Shown here piece after piece: positions 56,033-64,000 of a stretch of DNA of 64,000 nucleotides (position 1 is the first letter of the stretch; each line of letters starts with the position of its first letter). Source of the stretch: CBDCNH01 sp965219015 (GTDB lineage: Bacteria; Pseudomonadota; Alphaproteobacteria; Rhodobacterales; Rhodobacteraceae); contig CBDCNH010000005.1 of the NCBI GenBank assembly GCA_965219015.1, forward strand, positions 620,001 to 684,000, written 5' to 3'. The position numbers and the translations under genes were made by a program. The notes beneath the pieces were generated by a model. That model ran no database searches and was not told the DNA's origin. It saw only the letters and a program-made list of their open reading frames with translations.

Positions 56033-57051
56033 TCAACTCCATAGCCAGCCGACATAATCCGACACGTCGCCCCGCAGGTGACGCGCGAGGATCTGCGCCT
56101 GAATCTGAAGGACGAGGCCCAGGGGCAGGCGCTCGTCCAGCCAGGGATGGCGCAGTTCGGAGCGCTTGCGCTCTTGCCAGGCGGTGAGGACCAGCTTGCG
56201 GCCTTCGTCGGTCAAGAGCACCGCGCCGGTCTCCTCGAGCCGCAGGTGTCGCGGACTCAACTGCCGCCGGTTGATCAGGCTGAGCGCGACGCGGTCGCAG
56301 AGCGGTGCGCGAACCTCCTCAATCAGGTCGAGGGCAAGCGACATGCGCCCGGGCCGGTCGCGGTGCAGGAACCCCATCTGCGGGTCGAGCCCATGAACCT
56401 CGCAGGCGGCGCGGGCATCCAGCGCGGCCAGCGCGTAGAGGAAGGACAGGACGCGCTGACCGGATCCCGCGGCGGGCGCGTGAACGCGAAGACCGGATCG
56501 TCGTTGCGGATCAGATGGGAGAAGACGGACCAGTAGGCGTGACCCGCCTCGCCCTCTTGGCCACGAAGCGCGTCTAGGTCAGGGGCGGAGAGCGCATGTC
56601 GGGCCGCGTCCATCAGGCGACGCTGCGCGGCATCGACGGCCTCGGTGCCGGGTGCATCCGGATAATCGCGCAGATGACGGCGCAAGAGCGCGCGCTGGTT
56701 GGCGACCTTGGCTGCGACGACGGCGCGGGCGACCGTCAACGCGGCGGCAGGATCATCCGTTATGCGGTGCTGGGCCCGGCGCAGCAGGACATTGCCTTTC
56801 TGCGGTCCCTCCAGACGCCCGGCAAGCTTGCCGGAGTAGCTCAGCCAGGCGACTGACAACCCGGTCTCGGCTGCATGGGTCATGAGGCTGGGCGACATGG
56901 CCGTCTCGCCGAACATTACGATCTGGTCGAGGAGATGTGCAGGTATCCGCGCACGCACCGCGCCGTCGATCTCCACGGCTACCGTCTCGCCATCCTTGTG
57001 CAGATAGGCTCCCTCGGTGGTAACGTAGAGCGTGTTGAGAAGCTTCTTCAC
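56033..57051 (-). CDS. cas1: CRISPR-associated integrase Cas1 (single-base frameshift)
   Basis: The N-terminal part (MKKLLNTLYVTTEGAYLHKD, GKLAGRLEG, a helical middle) and the C-terminal part (GFLHRDRPGRMSLALDLIEE, LINRRQLSP) match I-C Cas1. They lie in two frames meeting near 56453, where one base is missing; with it the join reads DPVSAVLSFLYALAALDARA. The corrected length is about 339 residues, usual for Cas1. Catalytic residues (histidine in GFLHRDRPGR, glutamates before and after) are kept. Confidence 0.9.
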
Positions 57052-57055
57052 CGGC

Positions 57056-57667
57056 CTAATCGGGCACGCCTGCGCGGGCCACGCGGCGGTCCATCCACTC
57101 GGCCCCCGGATCGCGCGGCGCCTCGGGACGGCAAAGATCGATCAAGGAGCAGGCCATGCAGCGCTTCGCATCGAAGACGGGCGGGGGCAGGACGCCGTCG
57201 CCGATGGCGGCTCGTGCCTCAGCGGCGACCTCCAGCGTGAGACCGCGCAGCGCGTCGTCCATCGCCACGATCTTGCGGCGACGGTTCTTGCCATAGAACA
57301 GCGCGCCCTCGGGCACGTCCGCACCAGTCATCTCCTCGAGGCAGATCGCCTGCCCGCAAAGCTGCGCCTCGTCGGCCCGGTGTGCCTTGGGGCGACCGCG
57401 CTTATACTCGACGGGGTAGGGGACACGTCCGTGCATCTCGACCACGTCCGCCACCCCGTGGATGCCGTGCGTCTCGGACGCTTTCTGGACCGCGCGCAGC
57501 ACCCGCAGGCCATCCCGACTTTCGTGATGGCCTGCATCGGCCCGCTCGTGCAGCACCCGCCCCTCCGCCGTCAGACGGTTTTCCGCCCAGAGCCGATCGA
57601 CATGGATCAGAGCGCATTGTCGCGGGCAGAAGAGCCAGTGCTGGAGGGCGGAGAGGGGGAGGGACAT
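57056..57667 (-). CDS. cas4: CRISPR-associated exonuclease Cas4
   Basis: This 203-residue RecB-type nuclease trims prespacers. It has the N-terminal FCPRQCALIH with cysteines, the nuclease motif VEYKRGRPKAH, and the C-terminal cluster CMACSLIDLC for an iron-sulfur centre. The ATG 57667 is chosen; a GTG at 57673 overlapping the cas3 stop is possible. It precedes cas1 by 4 bp. Confidence 0.94.
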   Translation of the reverse strand: MSLPLSALQHWLFCPRQCALIHVDRLWAENRLTAEGRVLHERADAGHHESRDGLRVLRAVQKASETHGIHGVADVVEMHGRVPYPVEYKRGRPKAHRADEAQLCGQAICLEEMTGADVPEGALFYGKNRRRKIVAMDDALRGLTLEVAAEARAAIGDGVLPPPVFDAKRCMACSLIDLCRPEAPRDPGAEWMDRRVARAGVPD

Positions 57668-57669
57668 CG

Positions 57670-59959
57670 TCACAGAATGAATCCGCCCTCCGTTTTCAAT
57701 TTGCCGCGTTCGATCACGCCCTGCATGTAGCCGAGGAAGGTCGGGTCGTAGCTCATGGTCCAGTCGTAGAGGCCGAGGCGCAGTTCGGGCAAGGTCAAGG
57801 CATGGATTTTGTAAGGCCAGAGCCGGACCGTCCCCAGGACAAGATCCCCGAACGTCGGCCTCTCGCGGCGGCGGAAACGCTCTCGAAGCGTTGCACCGAC
57901 GATAACCATAAGGGTTTCGTCCGGGATCGGATCCCCCACGGCGGCGACGCAGGGAAAGGCAGAGCTTTCTTCGGCGCACGTGAGATCTTTGTAGGAACAG
58001 TATTCTCCCTTTCGCCAGCAGCGACACGGGAAGATCCCGCCCGTCGTTTGCCGTACCTCTTCGACCAGTGCCTCGGTCACAAGAGCGGCCGGATCGAAAC
58101 CCGGATCGGCGAAGCGATGCCGCCCTAGCAAGTTTCCCAGCACCGTTGCTGCCGGGTCCGCACCGGGATGCGACGGCACCGATCCGTCCTCCATCAGCAC
58201 GTCGTGAACGATGCCCTCGGACCAGAGCGCGTTGCGGTTCGCGCGACCGCCGATCTGGATGAGGCTGGAAGCCGACCACCGCTCCCGGAAAGCGGTGCGG
58301 AAGGAGAAGTCCACCCCCGCCTCGACCCAGGACGTAGCGACGAGCGTCCAGTCGGCCGAGCTCGCGCCGACCGCTGTAGCCGCCAGGCGTTCATGGATCG
58401 CATCGATGATCGGTTCGCGATCGCCGGGGGCCAGCGCAGTCGAGAGGTGATAGGTCTCGTGCTTCCGTTCGCGCATCTCGTGTGCGACCCGGCCGGCCGC
58501 CTCGACTGTGTTGAGGATGACCAATCGGGGGCCAGTCCGCACCTGCCACCCGGTCGCAGAGCGAGGCGATCGTGTCCCGGCGCGTTTCGGCCGAAACATA
58601 GCGCACACGCCTGCGCTCCGACGCGAGGAGGCAGTCGCGCAGCGGATTGCCGACGAGGTCGGGGATGGGCGCGGGATCGTCCACGACGCCGTCCTTCTCC
58701 CAGAAGCGGGCGAGCGACCCGCTGGCAAGGACGAAGCGACACGACCAGCGGTCCGCGAGGTCGCGTATCCACGTCCAGTTCTGACGCCAGAGATGGGCGG
58801 GCAGGGCGGCATGGGCCTCGTCGAGGAACACGGCCGATCCGGGTAGGGCGTGCAGCTTGCGCAACTGTCCGGGGTGACGGGCCGAAAGCGTTCCGAAGAA
58901 CTGCACCGCAGTCGTCACCACGATTGGCGCGCGCCAGGTCGCGGCGAGGTCGCGCAGTCCGCGCTCCGAGAAGTCCGCCCGGTGGTGATGTTCGGCAACG
59001 ACCGCCTCCGAGTCCTCTGCATCGAGCACGAGCGCACGGCGCAGCACGCGAACGGTCTGTGTGATGACGCTGGTCCACGGAGCGACGACGATCAGCCGTC
59101 GCAGTTCTTCGTCTCTAGCCCGTCGCAGCAGATAGGCTGCGACGGCGGTGGTCTTGCCGATCCCGACAGGACCATCACAGGCGATGATGGGGCCGTCCGG
59201 ACTGGCTACCTTGCAGGCGTGATAGAAGTCCCGGCGATTTCGGTCCCGCTCGGCGTTCCCGCTTGGAGAAAGGTCATTGATGTAGGTCTCGAGCGCGGCG
59301 ATCCGTTCTGCCCAACGGGGTTCTGGGGCAGGCATTGGCTCGTGGCCGTCGGCCCGCGCGGTGTCCTCGTGATCGGCATCGACGAGGCAGGACAGCGCGT
59401 GGCGCATGTCGAGCGGCGGGAGGCGGTCGCGTTCGACTGCTGGGATCGGACTAACCCATCGTTTGTGCGAGGCGATCATCCGCGCGAGGTTGCCATCGGT
59501 CCGCCGCAACAGGTCGGCGGAGGCCTCGGCATCGGTGCCTTTCTGCGACTTGCCCTCGCGATACCGGCCTCCGCGCAGCTTCGGGGCGCCTGTGCCGGCA
59601 AAATGCTCCTTGCGGTCCGGCAATCCCGGTGCGTGATGCGCCCGCATTAGCCAGGCGGCGGCCGCGTCACCCTGCGCCATCAGATGTGCCACGCCCGCAT
59701 CGACGTGGTCGCAGGCCGGCGTAGCCTGGCGGCCCTTTGCGTAGGTGTCCTGGTTGCCTGCGTCGAGCTTGCCGAGGTCGTGCGCGGACGCCGCCGCCTC
59801 TACAACGGACCGCAGAGGCACGGCCTCAGGCGGCGCGAAGGCGAGCATCGCATCGGCGTTGGCGAGGGCGCCCGCAACGACAGCGCGGACGTGGTCGGGA
59901 TAGGTCTGCGGCGCACCGCCCGGCGGTGCGGAATGCGCGAGCGGCGGACGGTCCGTCAT
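57670..59959 (-). CDS. cas3: CRISPR-associated helicase-nuclease Cas3 (single-base frameshift)
   Basis: It has an HD nuclease domain (SAHDLGKLDAGNQ, His60-Asp61), Walker A GPVGIGKTTAV (about 263), and a DEAH box FLDEAHAALPAHL (about 380). The helicase C-terminal half is VILNTVEAAGR, WVEAGVDFSF and IQIGGRANRN. The frame breaks near 58534, where one base must be removed to give VAGADGPRLVILNT. The corrected product is about 762 residues. The start overlaps the cas7 stop (ATGA). Its place between cas7 and cas4, rather than first in the operon, is unusual for I-C. Confidence 0.88.
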
Positions 59960-60873
59960 CCTGCGGGCCAGTCCCTCTCGCAGAGATCCTCGAACGTCTC
60001 CAGTCGGTCGGTGATCTCCTCGGGCAAGGCGTCGGGAATGTCGTATTCGGTCCGCGACGAGGACGGCTTGTCGGGATCGGCCGATTTCGTCGGGCGCAGG
60101 GCGTCGAGGATGCGCCAGTCCGGGCAAGAGCCGAGCGGCGAGCGATGGGTCGCATACCAGGCGTGCAACACATCGACGTCCGGCCGGGCGACCGAGGCCG
60201 TAGCGCGGTAGATATGGGGCAGCAGGAACCGCATCAGATCGACGTCCGCCTTGGTGCAGCCCGCCTTGCCTGCCACTATCGGGTTCACGAAGAACGGCAT
60301 CGCGTAGATCGCATGGGGCACGAACTGCCAGGCGAGCGGGGCCATGCCGCGGTCCTTGTCGCCCTCGACGCCGGCCTTGTTGGTCAGCGTCCCGCGCTCG
60401 ATGTCGATGGGTGCGACGGAAATGCCGGGGCCGATCTGCACGGCGCCGGTGGAGATGAAGTGGCTGCGGTCGGGGACGGGATCGTTCTTGCCCCGCGTCT
60501 TTTCGGCCTTATCCTGCAGCTTTTCGAGGAACGTGTTTCCGAACAGCCGCGCGTCCCAGTAGGTGTCAACAAACTGGTCGCGCCGCATGGCAGCGATCTC
60601 GTCGCGACGGCGTCCACGGCTTTCGAGGATGCCATAGTCGTGCGCAGTGGCGCTTAGCCCCAATGCATCGCGTGCAGCCTGCATGGCCGGACCGTCGGCG
60701 TCTGCAACCAGGTCGCGCAACTTGCGCTTGACCGAGACCGGCGAGATCAGCCTCTTCTGGTCGGCCCCGATGGTCCGTGGCGCGCCATCGAGGTCGGGGT
60801 CGCCATTCGGGTTCGACCCCGTCACCTCAACGATGAGCAGGCCCGTGCCCCGGTTGAAGTCCGGCTTTGTCAT
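59956..60873 (-). CDS. cas7: Cas7 backbone protein (Csd2-like)
   Basis: This 305-residue RAMP-type protein begins with NRGTGLLIVEVTGSNPNGDP, the Csd2/Csh2 family opening. LKRKLRDLV-like KRKLRDLVADADGP and WDARLFGNTF follow. A glycine-containing IGPGISVAPIDIERGTLTN segment corresponds to the family's GPVQ...S region. It would polymerise along the crRNA. The start overlaps the cas8 stop by 4 bp. Confidence 0.85.
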   Translation of the reverse strand: MTKPDFNRGTGLLIVEVTGSNPNGDPDLDGAPRTIGADQKRLISPVSVKRKLRDLVADADGPAMQAARDALGLSATAHDYGILESRGRRRDEIAAMRRDQFVDTYWDARLFGNTFLEKLQDKAEKTRGKNDPVPDRSHFISTGAVQIGPGISVAPIDIERGTLTNKAGVEGDKDRGMAPLAWQFVPHAIYAMPFFVNPIVAGKAGCTKADVDLMRFLLPHIYRATASVARPDVDVLHAWYATHRSPLGSCPDWRILDALRPTKSADPDKPSSSRTEYDIPDALPEEITDRLETFEDLCERDWPAG

Positions 60874-62957
60874 GCGTCGTCCCTCTCTATCCCGTCCTTG
60901 CTCGGTGCCTCGTACGATCCTGCGAGATAGCCGAGGATCATCTCGGCCCGCGCGCGGTCATCGGGTATCTTCCCCAATCGCTCTCGGTCGATGCTTCGAG
61001 ACAGCCGTTCCATGTCGCGGAATCCCCAGAACGCACGCTTGAGAAATCGCTCGCGAGATGACGGCTCCTTTCCGTCCACCATCGGCTTTGGCGGCAATTG
61101 GCGACGGGCCCAAGCGTGATAGGGCCTGATCCTCAGCGCCATGAGATCGAGACCCTTCACCGCGCTCCGCTGCGCGATGCCGAGCACCTCGTTGCCGAGC
61201 AGCGTTGGAGGCATCGACCCGTTGCGTACATCGGCGCAATAGCCCGCATGGACCGCGTCAGCAGCCGCGAAGAGCTGGCCCAGACGGTAAGCGTTCCCGG
61301 TCATGTAGTTCTCCTTGTCTCGCCCCAACTTCGCCAGCAGCAACGCAAGCGCGCCCGTGGCGCTCAGAGCCGCCGCATTGTCGGCGCCGAAGAGGCCAAC
61401 GCGATAAATCTCATGGGCCGTCGAGATCAGCAGATCTCCCTGCCGGCGCAGGATCGTCGACAGGGCGGCGGCCGCGATGCGGGCCGCGTCGCCGTCGTTC
61501 AGGAACAGCGCCAGCGCGTCCTGCGGCCGGAGCGCCGGCGCGGGCCTGGGCGCACGCTCGGTCCCGCCGCGCACGAAGGTCGCGCGGGTGACGGCGGGCA
61601 GTTGCAACGGGGCGGGCGCGTAAGGACCATGCGTGCGCTCGCCGTCCTTGGTCTTCACCTTCAGCCTGATCGGCGGCGCATGCTTCAGCGCCGCAACCCA
61701 GGACTGCGCCGCATTGCGCAGCGCCTCGGCCGACAGGCGGCGACTCAACACCGCCTTGACGTTCCCGGGGTCGATCTTGCGCAGCAGCAGCAGCGTCGCT
61801 TTCGGCGGCTCCTCGCCTTCGCCGAGCGATGCGAGTTCCGCATCAAGCGCCGCGATCACCTGCTCGACATCTGCCGCGCCGTCTTCGGCCTCGTCCCGAC
61901 GGATCGTCCCGCCACCGGCCAAGGCATCGGCGAGGGCGATAGGTGCCTCCACCTCGACCGCGGCGATCAGTAGGTCGCTCTCTTTGGCGCGCTCCGACGG
62001 GACGGAGCGCCAGGACCGTCCCTTGCGCCCAGCCACCGTCAGCGCCTCGACCGCACCGGCCAGCTCTGGCGGCAGGTCGCCCCGCACCGGGTAGGGGGCC
62101 TTGCTGCCGTAGCGCAGGCTCGCGCGGGTGGCCTCGACGTTGCGGGCATAGATGTAGGCCCCGCCGACAACCGGAAGCGTTGGCTTGGGAAACGGCCCTT
62201 CGTGCAGCGACGCCGTCGCCCCGGTCAGGCCGCAGGTGCCCTCGCCAGTGCCATCCGCCGACCGCGACAACGCGGCGGCGACGTTGGACGCGTGGACGCT
62301 TCGTCCTTCCTGGGTCACATCCGCAGTCGACTGGCCACGGCGCTCGCCGCCACCGAAGCCCGCGGCGACGTCGAAATAGAGCCCTACACTCTTGCCGTTC
62401 GTGTCGCCGACGAGCGCAGCCCTTGCCAGGGCGAACCCGTCCGACCCGAGGCGCCCATCCGCCTCGTGATCGAGGATCGCGCTGGCCAGCCTGCGCGAGA
62501 AGCCCGCGTCGCGCATCGCCGCCACCCCCCGCTCCAGGACGGCGGGGACGCAGGCGGAGGCAGGATCGATGTCCGCTACGGCGGCGTGACGCGCTTCGCA
62601 GCGCTCGATCAGCTTGGGCGGAAAGAGCCCCGGCCAATTGGTCTTGGTCTCGGTCCGAGACGCGAGCGCGGTCCTTACCGCTTCCGGATCGTCACCTTCG
62701 ATCGTCACACCGTCTCCGAGCAGGGGCGTCTTGACCTGCACAAAGGGGAAGGCGTTGTGATTGCCGTCTCGAAAGGTCCAGAGCTGGGCCATCCGCTCCG
62801 GCGGCAACACGTGCAGAGCCTCGATCCCACCATCCTGGTCCAGACACACCCGAAGCGCCGTCACCCGGCCCGGTGCCTGCACCTGCGGATGCCCGGCAGC
62901 CAGCGCGATACCCATCCGGTTCGCGCCGGTCATCAGGAGGAAGAGATCGTTGAGCAT
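60870..62957 (-). CDS. cas8c: Cas8c-like large subunit
   Basis: This 695-residue protein is the first gene of the operon. It resembles Csd1/Cas8c in layout. The N-terminal MLNDLFLLMTGANRMGIALA and VCLDQDGGIEAL recall the csd1 opening. The mid-region CGLTGATASLHEGPFPKP with YGSKAPYPV recalls the csd1 core. The C-terminus has AYRLGQLFAAADAVH, NEVLGIAQ and helical repeats. It is longer than typical Cas8c (about 600) and clearly divergent. It may also cover functions of the missing Cas5, a point that sequence cannot settle. Confidence 0.7.
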   Translation of the reverse strand: MLNDLFLLMTGANRMGIALAAGHPQVQAPGRVTALRVCLDQDGGIEALHVLPPERMAQLWTFRDGNHNAFPFVQVKTPLLGDGVTIEGDDPEAVRTALASRTETKTNWPGLFPPKLIERCEARHAAVADIDPASACVPAVLERGVAAMRDAGFSRRLASAILDHEADGRLGSDGFALARAALVGDTNGKSVGLYFDVAAGFGGGERRGQSTADVTQEGRSVHASNVAAALSRSADGTGEGTCGLTGATASLHEGPFPKPTLPVVGGAYIYARNVEATRASLRYGSKAPYPVRGDLPPELAGAVEALTVAGRKGRSWRSVPSERAKESDLLIAAVEVEAPIALADALAGGGTIRRDEAEDGAADVEQVIAALDAELASLGEGEEPPKATLLLLRKIDPGNVKAVLSRRLSAEALRNAAQSWVAALKHAPPIRLKVKTKDGERTHGPYAPAPLQLPAVTRATFVRGGTERAPRPAPALRPQDALALFLNDGDAARIAAAALSTILRRQGDLLISTAHEIYRVGLFGADNAAALSATGALALLLAKLGRDKENYMTGNAYRLGQLFAAADAVHAGYCADVRNGSMPPTLLGNEVLGIAQRSAVKGLDLMALRIRPYHAWARRQLPPKPMVDGKEPSSRERFLKRAFWGFRDMERLSRSIDRERLGKIPDDRARAEMILGYLAGSYEAPSKDGIERDDA

Positions 62958-62979
62958 GACGCAACCTTCGCAACTAAAT

Positions 62980-63009
62980 TACGATCCACACCCGCATTCG
63001 GGTGTGATC
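62980..63009 (-). promoter_or_regulatory. Solitary CRISPR-repeat-like hairpin upstream of cas8
   Basis: On the plus strand CGATCCAC (62982-62989) is identical to the repeat. It is followed by CACACCCG (62987-62994), a 4-base loop, and CGGGTGTG (62999-63006), which copies the stem position and loop size of the array repeat. Read leftward it ends GTGGATCGTAAT, against GTGGATCGAAAC in the array. It sits 22 bp before the cas8 start in the same orientation as the operon, where its downstream spacer-like part would run into the cas8 start. Confidence 0.65.
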
Positions 63010-63018
63010 GGGTACGGT

Positions 63019-63035
63019 GTGGGACTTGAACCCAC
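63019..63035 (-). other. tRNA T-arm-like hairpin
   Basis: GTGGG / CCCAC flank a 7-base loop reading TTCAAGT on the minus strand, which is exactly a tRNA T-arm. No convincing D-arm or acceptor stem was found upstream, so no complete tRNA is called. It may be a 3' tRNA fragment left by integration of a genetic island or a chance hairpin. Confidence 0.4.
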
Positions 63036-63045
63036 ATCTTCTAGG

Positions 63046-63069
63046 CGAATGCGGGTGCATTCTCGAAAC
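63046..63069 (+). repeat. Second repeat-like hairpin, inverted relative to the first
   Basis: GAATGC (63047-63052) and GCATTC (63057-63062) flank a 4-base loop and are followed directly by TCGAAAC (63063-63069), the last 7 bases of the array repeat as transcribed. Also CGAATGCGGGTG (63046-63057) is the exact reverse complement of 62989-63000, so the two hairpins are inverted copies able to pair with each other. Confidence 0.5.
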
Positions 63070-63078
63070 CATGGCGAT

Positions 63079-63168
63079 TTATCCTTTTGAGCCAACCGCA
63101 ACCCAGTCGTAGATCCCCAGAAGATCTTCCTGCGCTTCCGGGGAGAGAGCGACCTCCCAGGTCTTCAC
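63079..63168 (-). pseudogene. Truncated ParE/RelE-type toxin gene
   Basis: From GTG 63168 the reading frame gives KTWEVALSPEAQEDLLGIYD then WVAVGSKG and stop. This is the N-terminal third of a ParE toxin, which is usually about 95-100 residues. The GTG overlaps a TGA (63165-63167) of a short upstream frame ending SSMGKA, which could be the tail of its antitoxin. The gene is cut off where the hairpin-rich sequence upstream of cas8 begins. Confidence 0.55.
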
Positions 63169-63480
63169 GCCTTTCCCATACTGGACCCCTTCCTCGTGCC
63201 GGGGTCGCCGTCCTGGCCTCCGGCCACGCTCGCCGCATGTCGCGCGCGCACCGCAGCCATTGCCGCCTCCAGCGGCACGCCCGTTCAGCAGCGAGACAGA
63301 GAACCGACCTCCACGAACCGTCTGCTTTGCAATGACCGGCAGCGATCGGCCGGCGCGGGCGCTGGCCCGGACTTTCCGCATCTTCTCTCACGTTCTCCTC
63401 ACGCCTGCGTGAACACTTTGCTTGCGTGGATCACGCGCCCGTACGGATGTTTCAGCGAGGCAGTGTTGGGGTGAGTGCGG
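63169..63480. other. Non-coding stretch between the toxin remnant and the secreted-protein gene
   Basis: Apart from a possible 30-40 residue antitoxin tail on the minus strand near 63165-63265, no supported gene is seen. The last ~100 bp before 63481 should contain the promoter of the rightward gene. No clear -35/-10 or operator was recognised. Confidence 0.4.
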
Positions 63481-64000
63481 ATGCGCGTCAGGGTGCTTGG
63501 GGTCTCGGCGCTTCTGGCGCTGTCGGTGAACTGGTGCGGTGCGCAGACGGTCGACGCGGAGGCCGAGGCGGCGGCCCAGGCGACGGCACCGGCCAGCACT
63601 GCGGGCGATGACGGGGTTCAGGTTTACCCGACGTTCCCCGCGCCGGGTCTTGCGCCCGAGACGGCGCCGCCGCCCGACACGTTCGATCCCGACGCGATCT
63701 TCACCGGAGACAGTTCGACCCTCACGCCCACCGACGTGCCGGCGAACACGTCCGGCAAGCCGGCGACGTCGCCGGCCGGGGGCCCGCAGGCGTCGTCGGT
63801 TAGTGATGACGGTACTGGACCCGAAGACACCGTGGCCAACGAGTCCTCGCTCTACGCCGACCTCGGAACGCCGCACGAGATCGAGCAGGACGGCGGGTTC
63901 CGGTACTCCTACCCGAACAAATTGCCCGAGTTTCGCGGGCTCGAGCCGCATCTGTCGCTCGACTACACGTCGCTTGGCTGGTCCTACGACAGCGTCGACA
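63481..64000 (+). CDS. Secreted SpvB/TcdB N-terminal-like protein (partial)
   Basis: The open frame of at least 173 residues starts MRVRVLGVSALLALSVNWCG, a signal peptide, followed by a low-complexity Ala/Pro/Thr region to about residue 125. Then comes GGFRYSYPNKLPEFRGLEPH and LSLDYTSLGWSYD. That pattern is the opening of SpvB/TcdB-N/RHS-type domains of large secreted proteins. The gene runs off the window, so size and C-terminal effector are unseen. It may be an RHS-like toxin or a surface protein next to the CRISPR island. Confidence 0.7.
   Translation, partial: MRVRVLGVSALLALSVNWCGAQTVDAEAEAAAQATAPASTAGDDGVQVYPTFPAPGLAPETAPPPDTFDPDAIFTGDSSTLTPTDVPANTSGKPATSPAGGPQASSVSDDGTGPEDTVANESSLYADLGTPHEIEQDGGFRYSYPNKLPEFRGLEPHLSLDYTSLGWSYDSVD

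Noticed and set aside
55738..62957. Type I-G (formerly I-U) CRISPR system
   Set aside because: There are no Csb1/Csb2/Csx17-like sequences, cas4 is not fused to cas1, and the repeats and Csd2-like Cas7 point to I-C.
63001..63100. Complete class II tRNA gene on the minus strand
   Set aside because: The T-arm is perfect and a long variable-arm-like hairpin exists, but no D-arm, no anticodon stem of correct size and no pairing acceptor stem could be found.
63165..63270. Full ParD-type antitoxin gene upstream of the ParE remnant
   Set aside because: Only a 30-40 residue tail in one frame is seen; no N-terminal ribbon-helix-helix domain could be read in any frame.

Overview
The window is GC-rich, densely packed DNA with many 1-4 bp gene overlaps (ATGA, GTGA, TGATG). 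The gene orders point to an alphaproteobacterium of the Rhodobacterales (Paracoccaceae type): topA-dprA, the tldD/coxB-ctaB-small protein-ctaG-coxC-surf1-thrC-M16 peptidase block, a divergent hut locus with HutF/HutG chemistry, and a cpa/Flp pilus locus. This assignment is inferred from gene content and order; there is no rRNA.

Region by region. 1-3.3 kb: Flp/Tad pilus genes (OmpA-like lipoprotein, secretin CpaC, CpaB, two Flp pilins) on the minus strand. 3.6-10.2 kb: a lytic transglycosylase, a small acetyltransferase, topA, dprA and tldD. 10.3-17.8 kb: aa3-type cytochrome c oxidase subunits and assembly factors running into thrC, an M16 peptidase and a RimJ-like acetyltransferase. 17.9-21.4 kb: metallo-beta-lactamase-fold protein, FAD-linked D-2-hydroxyacid dehydrogenase and an unrecognised secreted protein. 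21.5-29.3 kb: histidine utilisation, as hutI-H-G-U leftward (ending in a lower-GC HEPN-like gene) and hutF-hutC rightward from a shared operator region. 29.3-33.7 kb: methyltransferase/PIG-L deacetylase/acyl-CoA dehydrogenase trio and kynurenine genes kynU-kynA. 33.8-36.8 kb: pntAB. 37-41.4 kb: an HscC-type Hsp70 with a J-like membrane partner, and a DUF3422 protein. 41.4-43.8 kb: a phospholipid trio (PlsC, CdsA-like, CDP-alcohol phosphotransferase). 43.8-53.9 kb: a complete dipeptide/oligopeptide ABC importer next to three amino-acid/acyl-amide catabolic enzymes.

53.9-64 kb is the accessory region. A decayed VOC gene is followed by a microbial rhodopsin gene that runs straight into the leader-distal end of a CRISPR array and so lacks helix G and its retinal-binding lysine. 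The repeats are of I-C type, but spacer lengths range from 0 to 57 bp. The array is served by a leftward cas8c-like/cas7/cas3/cas4/cas1/cas2 operon that has no recognisable cas5 or cas6 and an atypical gene order. Just upstream of cas8 lies a single CRISPR-repeat-like hairpin in the same orientation as the array, a candidate cas-regulating crRNA-like element. Next come a tRNA-T-arm-like hairpin, a truncated ParE toxin and the start of a secreted SpvB/TcdB-N-like protein.

Caution: at least eight single-base frameshifts occur, including in normally intact housekeeping genes (tldD, hutF) and in flp1, flp2, cas1, cas3 and the rhodopsin. Uncorrected sequencing or assembly error is therefore a serious alternative to pseudogenisation for every frameshift reported here. 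The rhodopsin truncation cannot be explained by single-base errors, although a larger misassembly could produce it.
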